Of a stretch of DNA of 64,000 bases, positions 1 through 7,426 are shown piece after piece; the stretch's first letter is position 1; each line of letters starts with the position of its first letter. This stretch comes from Deinococcus aetherius (lineage in GTDB: Bacteria > Deinococcota > Deinococci > Deinococcales > Deinococcaceae): the NCBI RefSeq assembly GCF_025997855.1, contig NZ_AP026561.1:372001-436000 (forward strand), read 5' to 3'. A program made the position numbers and the translations under genes. Below the pieces are notes generated by a model. It was not told the origin of the DNA, ran no database searches, and worked only from the letters and a program-made list of their open reading frames with translations.

Positions 1-238
1 GCGCGTTCCCGCCCTGAAGCTGGGTGCGCAGCACCTGCGGGTACCCGGTGCCGATGGGGAAGAACTCGGTCCTCACCTTCACGTTGGGGTACTTCTTCAT
101 GAAGGCGTTCACCAGGGCCTGCATGGTGGGGTTGCCCTGTTCGCTCGCCTGGGCGATCAGGCGCAGTTCGCCGCTCTGGGCGAGGGCGGGCGAGGCGAGC
201 AGGGCCGTCAGGGACAGCAGGGCGAGGGTGCGCTTCAT
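1..238 (-). CDS. Sugar ABC transporter substrate-binding protein, N-terminal part only (cut by window edge)
   Basis: The start codon is at 238 and the reading frame runs off the left edge, so only about 79 codons are visible. They show a clear Sec signal peptide (MKRTLALLSLTALLASPALA) followed by a mature N-terminus of the family-1 solute-binding type (GELRLIAQASEQGNPTMQAL, then an 'AFMKKYPNVKVRTEF' stretch). The Shine-Dalgarno GGAGG (246-250) is 7 nt before the ATG. The expected role is capture of a sugar outside the membrane for an ABC importer whose other genes would lie beyond the window. The divergent GntR gene and a 16-bp operator-like palindrome in its promoter suggest GntR control. 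The substrate cannot be read from this fragment. Confidence 0.8.
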   Translation of the reverse strand, partial: MKRTLALLSLTALLASPALAQSGELRLIAQASEQGNPTMQALVNAFMKKYPNVKVRTEFFPIGTGYPQVLRTQLQGGNA

Positions 239-346
239 GTCAGGACCTCCAGCGTGGGGGAACGGGGGACGAGGGAAACACCGGTCAAAGCCGACGGAGA
301 ACCGCCCGGGGCTGGCCTCACGCCTGCCCCCAACTACTCTTCTTTG

Positions 347-386
347 ATGTTTGATCAAACATAATCCACGTTCTGATTTTTTGCAA
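347..386 (-). promoter_or_regulatory. Promoter with a 16-bp perfect palindrome, upstream of the binding-protein gene
   Basis: On the minus strand there is a -35 TTGCAA (381-386), a 17-bp spacer and a -10 TATGTT (358-363). The perfect palindrome ATGTTTGATCAAACAT (347-362) covers the -10. A related site, CTGATCAAATC, recurs in front of the GntR gene (681-691) and the monooxygenase operon (5641-5651). GntR/FCD regulators bind short palindromes, so this is inferred to be the operator of the adjacent GntR protein. Confidence 0.6.
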
Positions 387-501
387 GTCTGTCTTGGAGC
401 GCTCGTCATCCCCGGAAGTCGGGAGGTTGACGTTGACCGGCGCCAGGTGGCGTCCTAAAGCAAGTGCAAAGTCGCAGCGCAGGGTGGGCACAGCCCGGTT
501 T

Positions 502-667
502 GACCCCTCTGCCATGCAGCTCTGCGAGTCCGGCCCTGCGGGCCACCTCTGCTTCGCAACTTTGCAAGTCCCCTCAAAGGGAGGCAACAGCCTCGGCTTC
601 CTGGAGGGCAAAGGCGGTACCTGGTTCCCCTCTCAGGGGAGCTGTCAGCAAAGCTGACTGAGGGGTC
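502..667. repeat. Intergenic repeat-like element with 8-bp inverted ends and internal hairpins
   Basis: The block begins GACCCCTC (502-509) and ends with its exact reverse complement GAGGGGTC (660-667). Inside are two perfect small hairpins: CCCCT-CTC-AGGGG (627-639) and GTCAGC-AAA-GCTGAC (644-658). No protein-like frame is present. The structure resembles the small non-coding intergenic repeats known from Deinococcus genomes or a MITE-like element. No second copy was seen in this window, so the repeat status is inferred. The rest of 239-710 holds only the promoters and operators listed separately. Confidence 0.45.
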
Positions 668-680
668 GACCAGACGATAT

Positions 681-703
681 CTGATCAAATCTAGTGCTAG
701 ACT
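681..703 (+). promoter_or_regulatory. Operator half-palindrome and leaderless -10 of the GntR gene
   Basis: CTGATCAAATC (681-691) has the GATC-centred core of the palindrome at 347-362. TAGACT (698-703) is a good -10 and ends 7 nt before the ATG at 711. There is no Shine-Dalgarno sequence, so the mRNA probably starts at or next to the start codon. Placement of the site just upstream of the -10 suggests autoregulation. Confidence 0.45.
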
Positions 704-710
704 GCTCGCC

Positions 711-1397
711 ATGTTTCCCAGGACGGTCAAGACCTCTCTCGTGAACATGCTGCGCGACGAGATCGTGCGCGGCACGTTCGAGCCGGGCGAGCGGCTGCGG
801 CTGGAGGACCTGGCCCAGCGCTTCGAGGTCAGCACCATGCCCATCCGGGAGGCGCTGAGCACCCTGGAGTCCGAGGGTCTGGTCACCATCCAGCCGCACC
901 GTGGGGCCCAGGTCACCCGCTTTTCCGCCGACGAGATCCGCGAGATCTACGAGATGCGGGCGGTGCTGGAGGAACTGGCGACCGTCAAGGCGGTGCCGAA
1001 CCTCACCGAGGAGGATTTCTCCCGCCTGGACGCCCTCGTCGCGGAGATGGAACACCCGGAGGGGCAGTTCGACATGGCGCGCTTCTCGCAGAACAACATG
1101 GAGTTCCACCGGGTCATCTACGACCGCGCCCGGCGCCCGCATCTGGCCGCGCAAATCCGCGACCTGCGTTACCGGGTGCAGCACTACCTGCACAAGCACC
1201 TGGAGAGCACCAACTACAGCCTGTCGGGCAACGTGGAGCACGGGCGCCTCGTCGAACTGATGCGCGCCGGGAAGGCCGAGGAGGCCGGGAGGGAGATGCA
1301 CCACCACATCCTGAGCACCGGGCTCAAGATCGCCGACCTGATGGACGCGGAAGAGGCGACGCGCCCGACCACCAAGGGGCAGGTGCGCCGGGGCTGA
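711..1397 (+). CDS. GntR-family transcriptional regulator (FadR/FCD subfamily)
   Basis: A cytoplasmic DNA-binding regulator of 228 aa, the usual size of the FCD subgroup. Residues about 8-70 form the GntR winged helix (LRDEIVRGTFEPGERLRLEDL, then STMPIREALSTLESEGLV). Residues about 80-215 are an all-helical FCD ligand domain with the typical His/Asn metal-site pattern (NNMEFHRVIYDRA; VEHGRLVELMRAGKAEEA; MHHHI). FCD proteins usually sense small carboxylates or sugar acids. It is divergent from a sugar-binding protein and 16 bp from the end of the convergent GH3 gene. TGATCA-type sites occur in its own promoter, the binding-protein promoter and the monooxygenase/GH3 operon promoter, which suggests a local regulon for a glycoside-derived compound. 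Confidence 0.9.
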   Translation: MFPRTVKTSLVNMLRDEIVRGTFEPGERLRLEDLAQRFEVSTMPIREALSTLESEGLVTIQPHRGAQVTRFSADEIREIYEMRAVLEELATVKAVPNLTEEDFSRLDALVAEMEHPEGQFDMARFSQNNMEFHRVIYDRARRPHLAAQIRDLRYRVQHYLHKHLESTNYSLSGNVEHGRLVELMRAGKAEEAGREMHHHILSTGLKIADLMDAEEATRPTTKGQVRRG

Positions 1398-1413
1398 GGG
1401 GGCGGGCGAGGGT

Positions 1414-3816
1414 TCAGAGGGTCAGCGGCCCCGTCCAGCGGATGTCCCCAAGCGAACGCCCCACCTTCACGGTCCGCGTCCCCGGCGGGGTCGCCCACCG
1501 CCCCCCGGCCTCCGACCAGCGGCGGAAAGCACGGGTGGGAATGGTTAGGGTCACGGCTCGCGTCTCCCCGGCGGGCACGACGGTCGCCGCGAAGGCCGCG
1601 AGTTCGGGATGCGCCGGGACGCCCTCGAACTCCGGCTGCTCCAGGTACACCTGCACCACCTCCTTGCCCGCCCGGCCCGAGGTGTTGGCGACCTGCACGA
1701 CCACGAGGACTTCGCCGTCGGGTTGCGGCTGCATGGTCACCTCGCCGTACTCGAACTCCGCGTAGCCCAGCCCGTGCCCGAGGGAGAAGGCGGGCGTGAT
1801 CCCCCGGGCAGCGAAGGAGCGGGAGCCGATCAGCACGCCCTCCCCGTAATGCAGGTCGCCCTGGGCGTCCGGGGTGAGGTCGAAGGCGGGGTAATCCGCC
1901 TCCTGCCGGGCAAAGGTGACGGGCAATCTCCCCCCCGGCTCGCGCAGGCCAGCCAGAACCTCGGCCAGGGCGGCGCCGAATCCCTGCCCCGGGAACCAGA
2001 CGTGCAGCACGGCGGCGGCCTGGGCAGCCCAACTCGTGTCGACCGCGTGGGCGGCGTTCACCACCACGACCGTCCTCGGGTTGGCGGCGCAGACGCGGCG
2101 GATCAGTTCGAGTTGGGCCCCGGGCAGCCGCGTGGTCGTGCGGTCGCGGCTCTCCACCCCGGAGTCGGCGGTCTCTCCCACCACCAGCACCACCTGCTCG
2201 GAACGGGCCGCCACTTCCTCGGCGCGGGAAAGCAGGTCGGGCACCCCCGGCGGCCGGGCGCCGTACCACAGCCCCTGGGCGCGGGCGGGCCCGAAGGTCA
2301 TGACGAACTCCAGCCTGACCTCCTCGCCCGCCGTGAGTTCCAGGTCCACGTAATCCGACTCGCCCCGCAGCAGGTGGCCCATCACGTCGCCCGACACGAC
2401 CGGGGAGGGGCGCCGACCGCGTTCCACCCCATCCACCAAGAACGTCACGTCGCCCGTTCCGCCGTAGAACAGGCGGTAGACCCCGCTGCGCTCGGGCCTC
2501 AAACGGGTCCGTGCCCGCACCGTGCCGGGCCTCTGCGTGCTGAGGCCCCCCGGCATGTCGCTGAACCAGACCAGGGTGGAGGTCCGCCGCACCTCGCTGA
2601 AGCTGGGCGACCCGCCCGGGTCCGTGTCGGGGACGTACTCCACCGTCAGGCCACGCTCACCGCCGTCCGCCGTGATCGGCAGGGCGGGAAGGGGCGGCAG
2701 GCGGTACTCGGGGGGGACGCCCACCTCGTAGGTCACCTCGGCGAACTGCCGCCGCAGGGCCTCCAGCGGCGTCGGCACGTCTTCCGCGAGGGCGATGCGC
2801 GCGAAGGTCGCCCCCTGGTAGCAGGGCACCGAGGCGTTCGGGCCGATCACGGCGAGGGATCGGTCGGCACGCAGGGGCAGGACGGCCCCCTCGTTCCTGA
2901 GCAGCACGAAGCCCGCCGCAGCCGCTTCTGTCAGCACGGCATGGGCCTCCACCTCCACGCGCCCCGGCGAGCGGTCCACCTGCCGGGCCCAGCCTGCCAC
3001 ACGCCGCGCCGCTTCGGCGACCCGTTCCCCGGGCACCTGGCCCTGCGCCACCAGCTCCGCGACCCTGGGCCCCATCTGGCGCGGCGGGCCGGGCATCTCC
3101 AGGTCGAGGCCCGCGTTCAGGCTGCGGGCGCCGTCGTGGGTGCCGAACCAGTCGGACATCAGCACGCCGTCCCACCCGAAGTCCCCCCGCAGGATGCCCA
3201 TGACGTGCGCCTGCTCGCTACAGGTCACACCATTGCAGCGGTTGTAAGCCATCATCATCGCCCACACACCCGCCCCGGCGGCCATCTCGAAGGGCCGGAG
3301 GTACACCTCGCGCAGGGTCCGCCCGTCCATCACCGAGTTCATGGTGTGCCGCTGCGTCTCCGAGTCGTTGCCGACGACGTGCTTGGCGACGGCGGAGACC
3401 CCGTGGGCCTGGAGGCCCGAAATCCAGGCGGCGCCGATGGCCCCCGTCAGGAACGGGTCTTCCGAGTACGTCTCGAAGGCCCGGCCAGCGAGCGGGCTGC
3501 GCGGGAGGTTCAGGTTCGGCCCGAGGAGGGCCTGCACCCCCCGGCGGTGGCATTCCCCCGCGAGCACCTCGCCGACCCGGCGCGCGAGATCGGTGTCCCA
3601 GGAGGCGGCCAGAGCCGTGCCGCAGGGCATCAGGAGCGACACGTCCCGCTCGTCGATGTGGGGGCTGGCGACCCCCATCGGGCCGTCCACCATGCGCACG
3701 GGGGGGACGCCGCGTCCGGGCAGGGCGGGCGTGGACCACAGGTCCGCCCCGGCGGTGAGGGTCGCCGCCTCGTCCAGCGTCCACTCTGCGGTCGGGGCGG
3801 ACGGCTCGGCGTTCAC
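1414..3816 (-). CDS. Glycoside hydrolase family 3 beta-glucosidase with PA14 insert
   Basis: An 800-aa retaining beta-glycosidase. The N-terminal (beta/alpha)8 barrel carries the KH-x(3)-ND substrate motif (about 145-151) and the nucleophile Asp222 in VLMSDWFGTHDGA. The second alpha/beta domain is interrupted at about residues 380-540 by a PA14-like carbohydrate-binding insert, as in yeast BglI-type GH3 enzymes. A fibronectin-III-like domain ends the protein. No signal peptide is seen, so it is probably cytoplasmic and acts on imported beta-glucosides. Its ATG overlaps the stop of the FMN-reductase gene (ATGA, 3813-3816), so it is the third gene of a translationally coupled operon. The exact sugar specificity is not visible. 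Confidence 0.92.
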   Translation of the reverse strand: MNAEPSAPTAEWTLDEAATLTAGADLWSTPALPGRGVPPVRMVDGPMGVASPHIDERDVSLLMPCGTALAASWDTDLARRVGEVLAGECHRRGVQALLGPNLNLPRSPLAGRAFETYSEDPFLTGAIGAAWISGLQAHGVSAVAKHVVGNDSETQRHTMNSVMDGRTLREVYLRPFEMAAGAGVWAMMMAYNRCNGVTCSEQAHVMGILRGDFGWDGVLMSDWFGTHDGARSLNAGLDLEMPGPPRQMGPRVAELVAQGQVPGERVAEAARRVAGWARQVDRSPGRVEVEAHAVLTEAAAAGFVLLRNEGAVLPLRADRSLAVIGPNASVPCYQGATFARIALAEDVPTPLEALRRQFAEVTYEVGVPPEYRLPPLPALPITADGGERGLTVEYVPDTDPGGSPSFSEVRRTSTLVWFSDMPGGLSTQRPGTVRARTRLRPERSGVYRLFYGGTGDVTFLVDGVERGRRPSPVVSGDVMGHLLRGESDYVDLELTAGEEVRLEFVMTFGPARAQGLWYGARPPGVPDLLSRAEEVAARSEQVVLVVGETADSGVESRDRTTTRLPGAQLELIRRVCAANPRTVVVVNAAHAVDTSWAAQAAAVLHVWFPGQGFGAALAEVLAGLREPGGRLPVTFARQEADYPAFDLTPDAQGDLHYGEGVLIGSRSFAARGITPAFSLGHGLGYAEFEYGEVTMQPQPDGEVLVVVQVANTSGRAGKEVVQVYLEQPEFEGVPAHPELAAFAATVVPAGETRAVTLTIPTRAFRRWSEAGGRWATPPGTRTVKVGRSLGDIRWTGPLTL

Positions 3817-4421
3817 GCGGGCACCCCGGACGGCAGACCACGAAGGGCGGCGGTCGCCCGCGCGAACTGCAGGACCTGCCCGGCGAGCGTGGCGAGCCCG
3901 GCGTCGGTGGCCGGGTCGGTGCAGCTTCCATCGGGAGCAAAGGCCTGCACGGCGACGGTGTTGATGGTCACGCCGAGCGGCGTGGGCCAGCCCCGCAGGG
4001 CATGCACGATGTCACGCAGGGCGCTGAGCGTCACCCCGGTCCCCTGCCAGCCCGCCGCCACCACGACGCACCCCACCGCCCGCCCGTCGAGGTAGGGCCG
4101 CTCGTCACCCCGCAGGTCTTCGAGCAGGTCGAGCGCGTTCTTCACCAGCCCCGACACGCCCCCGTGATACCCGGGCGTGGCGACGAGCACTCCGTCGGCC
4201 TGCCGCACGGCCTCGACCAGCGCGACCTCGGCCTCGTTGCGCTCCTGTTTCTCGGGGGCGTACAGGGGGAGCGCGGCGAGTTCGGGGCCGCCGAAGAGCC
4301 GGGTGCGTGCTCCGGCCTTTTCCGCGTGCGCCAGCGCCACCCGCAGCGCCTTCTCGCCGCTGGAACCGGGGCGGGTGGTGCCGCCGATCCCCACGATGAA
4401 CGGCCTCGTTCCGGCGGTCAT
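3813..4421 (-). CDS. NAD(P)H-dependent FMN reductase (flavodoxin-like fold)
   Basis: A 202-aa protein of the NADPH-dependent FMN-reductase family. It has the phosphate-binding loop GIGGTTRPGSSGEKAL near the start, and the flavin contact TPGYHGGVSGLVKNALDLLE in the middle. Reductases of this kind supply reduced FMN to a partner monooxygenase. The ATG at 4421 overlaps the TGA of the upstream luciferase-like gene (4418-4421), and its own stop overlaps the GH3 start. The longer in-frame extension upstream lies inside the monooxygenase gene and is not needed. The pairing with a flavin-dependent oxygenase indicates a two-component monooxygenase; this is inference from context. Confidence 0.88.
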   Translation of the reverse strand: MTAGTRPFIVGIGGTTRPGSSGEKALRVALAHAEKAGARTRLFGGPELAALPLYAPEKQERNEAEVALVEAVRQADGVLVATPGYHGGVSGLVKNALDLLEDLRGDERPYLDGRAVGCVVVAAGWQGTGVTLSALRDIVHALRGWPTPLGVTINTVAVQAFAPDGSCTDPATDAGLATLAGQVLQFARATAALRGLPSGVPA

Positions 4422-5533
4422 ACGCGGGCCAACTCCGGCTGCTTGAAGTGCGGCATGACCCGCTCGGCAAAGAGGCGCATGGACTGCTGGCCCAGCCGCA
4501 GGCGCTCGCCCGTCAGGGGCCCGTTGGTAAAGCCCATCAGCACGTTCCCGATGCCGAGGTCCTGGTACTCCTGAAGGTGCGCGCGGACCGTCTCCGGGCT
4601 GCCGTACAGGCACCACGTCCCGATCCAGTCCTCGCTCAGCGCGTTCGGCGTCTCGTGAATCTTCACGTCGCTGATCTCCTCGGCCCGCTTGTTGTAGACC
4701 GTCTCACGGTCGATAGCCGCCTGGTAGCCCTTCAGGATGACCTCCAGTTCCTCGCGAGCCTGTTCGTCCGTCTCGGCGACGTGCACGCACTGGTAGGTGT
4801 GGGTGGTCCACGAGAGGGCGGAGCGCACCACCTCTTCAGGATGACCGGCGGCCAGCAGCGCGTCCCGGTAGACCTTGAAGTACTTCCGGACGTGGGTGAA
4901 GGGCTCCGTTCCGCCGATCCTGGGCGGCGTGAAGGCGGGGATGAAGGCGGGGTAGCCGCTCCGGGCCGCCCGCAGGGCGCTGGCCTCACGCAGGGCCACG
5001 CTCATCAGGGGGGCGTGCCGCTCGCCGTAGGGGGCGGGGACGATGCGCTGGATGACGGCCCCCTTGTAGTGCCCGGTGTCGAACACCACGGGATCGTCGT
5101 CCAGCCCCTTGTTCCACAGCCGCTCGGCGACGTCGAGGTTCTCCTGGGCGATGCGCGAGGTTTCCTTGTAGTTCACCCCGAAGCCGATCATCTCCTCGGG
5201 GGTGGTGCCGCTCCCGATCCCCACCAGCAGGCGCCCCTCCGTGAGCTGGTCGAGCAGGTTGACCCGCTCGACGAAGCGGACGGGGTGGTGCAGGGGAACG
5301 GTGGTGACCGACATGCCGAAGTGCATCCGCCTGAGCTGACCCGCAAGGTACGCCGCGAAGACGAAGGGGTCGCTCGACATGGGCGCGTACCCGGTGAAGT
5401 GGTGGTCGGGCAGGAAGACGGCGTCGTAGCCCAGCCCCTCGGCCTCCCGGGTGTGTTCTACGAGCGCCTGGATGATCGCGCGGTCCTGTTCGGGAGCGGT
5501 GGAGCGGCCGACGAGAAAGACGGAAAAGCGCAT
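4418..5533 (-). CDS. LLM-class flavin-dependent oxidoreductase (bacterial luciferase-like monooxygenase)
   Basis: 371 aa with a luciferase-like TIM barrel: MRFSVFLVGRSTAPEQD at the start, LGYDAVFLPDHHFTGYAPMS, VTTVPLHHPVRFVERVNLLD and the flavin-site stretch GRLLVGIGSGTTPEEM. The ATG at 5533 has a Shine-Dalgarno GGAGGA; an in-frame upstream extension lacks one. Members oxidise small organic substrates with reduced FMN and oxygen, or use F420 in other lineages. The overlapping FMN-reductase gene supports the FMN type. With the GH3 glucosidase in the same operon, a plausible substrate is an aglycone released from a beta-glucoside, but this is inference. Confidence 0.88.
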   Translation of the reverse strand: MRFSVFLVGRSTAPEQDRAIIQALVEHTREAEGLGYDAVFLPDHHFTGYAPMSSDPFVFAAYLAGQLRRMHFGMSVTTVPLHHPVRFVERVNLLDQLTEGRLLVGIGSGTTPEEMIGFGVNYKETSRIAQENLDVAERLWNKGLDDDPVVFDTGHYKGAVIQRIVPAPYGERHAPLMSVALREASALRAARSGYPAFIPAFTPPRIGGTEPFTHVRKYFKVYRDALLAAGHPEEVVRSALSWTTHTYQCVHVAETDEQAREELEVILKGYQAAIDRETVYNKRAEEISDVKIHETPNALSEDWIGTWCLYGSPETVRAHLQEYQDLGIGNVLMGFTNGPLTGERLRLGQQSMRLFAERVMPHFKQPELARV

Positions 5534-5606
5534 GGGTCCTCCGGGGTGGCGTGGTGCGGGCACTCGCCGCCGATCCCCCACGCCGGGCGGGACGGCAACG
5601 GACCAA

Positions 5607-5658
5607 AACTAGAATTACCGTTCTAGTTAAGAGTGCGACGGATTTGATCAGAAGTCAA
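5607..5658 (-). promoter_or_regulatory. Dual-operator promoter of the monooxygenase/reductase/GH3 operon
   Basis: Read on the minus strand: -35 TTGACT (5653-5658), a 17-bp spacer and a weak -10 CACTCT (5630-5635). Downstream of the -10, over the expected start point, lies a perfect 8-bp-arm dyad, AACTAGAA-N6-TTCTAGTT (5607-5628), typical of TetR operators. Between -35 and -10 lies CTGATCAAATC (5641-5651), an 11-base match to the site in the GntR promoter. The operon therefore appears to answer to both the TetR gene just upstream and the GntR protein. Confidence 0.6.
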
Positions 5659-5670
5659 GCGGCAATGGAT

Positions 5671-6315
5671 TCAGCGGGGGAGGCAGTGGCGCAAGAAGAG
5701 CAGGCCCATCTCGCCCAGGTCGTGCTTCAGCTCGTCCCAGTCCCCCTCACCGGCCACGTCCGCCGCCGAGCCCAGCCCCAGGTAACGGGCGAAGGCGGCG
5801 TACGCCAGCGAGAAACACGCGTGGACGGCGTGTTCGGGTCTCGGGTGGCCGATGTCGGCGCGGTGTTCGAGCAGGATGGCGCTCCAGCCCTCCTCCAGCT
5901 TGCGGAAGGACCGCTTGCCCACGCTCGATACCGCCGGGTTGGAGGGCGCCCGCGACATCAGGGGGCGCAGCAGGTTGGCCTGGGCTTTCAGGAACTCGCC
6001 GAGCGCCCCCACCATCTGCGGGACCAGGGCATCGAAGGGCAGCCGCCCGGCGCGTATGCCCGCGAGCATCTCGGCCTGCTGGCGCTCCACCCGCTCCAGA
6101 ATCCGCATCCGGGCGGCGTCGAGCAGATCCTCCTTGCCGCGCACGCGGCCGTAGATCGCCCCGGTGGAGACGCCCGCGCGCTGGCTGACGCTCGCCAGGG
6201 TGAGCTGCTCGAACCCCTCCTCCCCGAGAATTTCGATGGCCGCCTCCAGCACCCGCTCGAACGACTGCCGACTTCGGTCCTGCTGCGGGGTGCGGAATCC
6301 TTCCAGTTCGGTCAT
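5671..6315 (-). CDS. TetR/AcrR-family transcriptional repressor
   Basis: 214 aa from the ATG at 6315; a GTG at 6327 would add four residues and neither has a clear Shine-Dalgarno sequence. Residues about 10-60 are the TetR helix-turn-helix (ASVSQRAGVSTGAIYGRVRGKEDLL). The remainder is a variable helical ligand domain, so the ligand is unknown. It is on the same strand as, and just upstream of, the monooxygenase operon. The 8-bp-arm dyad between them (5607-5628) is the likely operator. It follows the SMP-30 gene by 85 nt and may be co-transcribed with it. Confidence 0.85.
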   Translation of the reverse strand: MTELEGFRTPQQDRSRQSFERVLEAAIEILGEEGFEQLTLASVSQRAGVSTGAIYGRVRGKEDLLDAARMRILERVERQQAEMLAGIRAGRLPFDALVPQMVGALGEFLKAQANLLRPLMSRAPSNPAVSSVGKRSFRKLEEGWSAILLEHRADIGHPRPEHAVHACFSLAYAAFARYLGLGSAADVAGEGDWDELKHDLGEMGLLFLRHCLPR

Positions 6316-6400
6316 ACGCTGCCGCACAGGCTAGCGCGTTTCCCGGGGCGCCCCGGGCACCTCGCGTGCCGCCCGCTTCCCACCCCCTGTGCCTGGCGCC

Positions 6401-7249
6401 CTACCCGGCGAACTCCCTCGCTGGCTGCCCTCTGACGCCGACCTCCGCCCGGAAGAGGGCCCCGGCCAGCGGGTCTTCCCCCGGCTCCAGCCCCTCGCGC
6501 GAGGTGGTGATGTAGAGCGTGCCCAGCCCCGGACCACCGAAGGTGCAGGCCGTGACCTTCCTGGCGGGAACCTCGACCACGCCCGCCAGCCTGCCGTCCG
6601 GGCGGTAGTGCCGCACCGCGCCGCCGCCCGCCAGGGCCACCCAGACCCCGCCCCGGGCGTCCACCGTCAGCCCGTCGGGCGCCAGCTCCTCGCCCGCGAG
6701 GTCCGCGAAGGTGCGCCGCCCGGTGAGACCGGCCTCCCGGTCGTAGTCGAACACGTCCACGCGGCCGGTCGCGGTGTCGTTGTAGTAGGCCCGCGTGCCG
6801 TCCGGGCTCCACTCCAGGCCGTTGGAGATGGTCACGCCCTCCAGCACCACGTGAACCGACCCGTCCGGGTCGAGGCGGTAGAGCCTGGCCGCGCCGGGTT
6901 TCTGGTCGTAGGCCATCGAGCCGCAGTAGAAGCGGCCGTCGGGGTCGCAGCCGCCCTCGTTCATCCGCACGCCGGGGTCAGTCCAGACCTCCGGCAGCGG
7001 TCTCACCGTGCCGTCCGCATCCTCCAGCGCGAAGCCCCGCTCCACGCCGATGACGGCCCCACCCCCGCGACGGGGGCGCAGGGCGGCGGCCACCCGCCCG
7101 ACGTGGCGGCGCCCGACCGTTCCGTCCGCCCCCAGGGACAGCACGTCCCCGGCGAGCATGTCCACCCAGCGCAGGCCGCCCCAGCCTTCCGACCACACCG
7201 GACCCTCGCCGTGATAGGCCACCGGGTCCGTCACCTGTTCCGCGCGCAT
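6401..7249 (-). CDS. SMP-30/gluconolactonase/LRE-family lactonase
   Basis: 282 aa, the usual length for a six-bladed SMP-30 propeller. Metal-site segments are visible: the Glu in YHGEGPVWSEG near the N-terminus, the Asn/Asp in ISNGLEWSPDGTRAYYNDT in the middle, and APDGLTVDARGGVWVA later. These enzymes hydrolyse sugar lactones such as gluconolactone with a divalent metal. The ATG at 7249 has a strong Shine-Dalgarno GGAGGTG; an upstream in-frame extension does not. Being next to a glucosidase/monooxygenase operon, it could act on an oxidised sugar. A pair of tandem 9-mers (CCTTTGTAA twice, 7274-7291) sits 25 nt upstream. Confidence 0.9.
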   Translation of the reverse strand: MRAEQVTDPVAYHGEGPVWSEGWGGLRWVDMLAGDVLSLGADGTVGRRHVGRVAAALRPRRGGGAVIGVERGFALEDADGTVRPLPEVWTDPGVRMNEGGCDPDGRFYCGSMAYDQKPGAARLYRLDPDGSVHVVLEGVTISNGLEWSPDGTRAYYNDTATGRVDVFDYDREAGLTGRRTFADLAGEELAPDGLTVDARGGVWVALAGGGAVRHYRPDGRLAGVVEVPARKVTACTFGGPGLGTLYITTSREGLEPGEDPLAGALFRAEVGVRGQPAREFAG

Positions 7250-7273
7250 CCCCCACCTCCCTGTGTTCGCCCT

Positions 7274-7291
7274 CCTTTGTAACCTTTGTAA
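7274..7291 (-). promoter_or_regulatory. Tandem 9-bp direct repeat upstream of the SMP-30 gene
   Basis: CCTTTGTAA occurs twice in a row; on the coding strand this reads TTACAAAGG twice, 25-42 nt before the start codon. It may be a regulator-binding direct repeat or overlap a TACAAA-type -10. No partner regulator can be assigned. Confidence 0.3.
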
Positions 7292-7426
7292 CCGGATCGG
7301 GAGGGCGGGCGCCCGCGCGGCTCCGGCCCGCATTGGAGCCCTGGGCGCCCGACGACGTCCATCAGGGCAAATCGCAGGGAGGGTGTGGGGCAGCGGTCAC
7401 CTTTCCGGGCGTCTCCCCGCCGCTTC

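Noticed and set aside
1609..4095. Very long plus-strand open frame opposite the GH3 and FMN-reductase genes
   Set aside because: Antisense shadow of GC-rich coding DNA; composition is Pro/His/Arg/Gly-rich without motifs, while the minus strand encodes clear enzymes.
3813..4616. Longer version of the FMN-reductase gene starting at 4616
   Set aside because: The extra N-terminus lies within the monooxygenase gene; the ATG at 4421 overlaps the upstream stop and gives the family-typical start.
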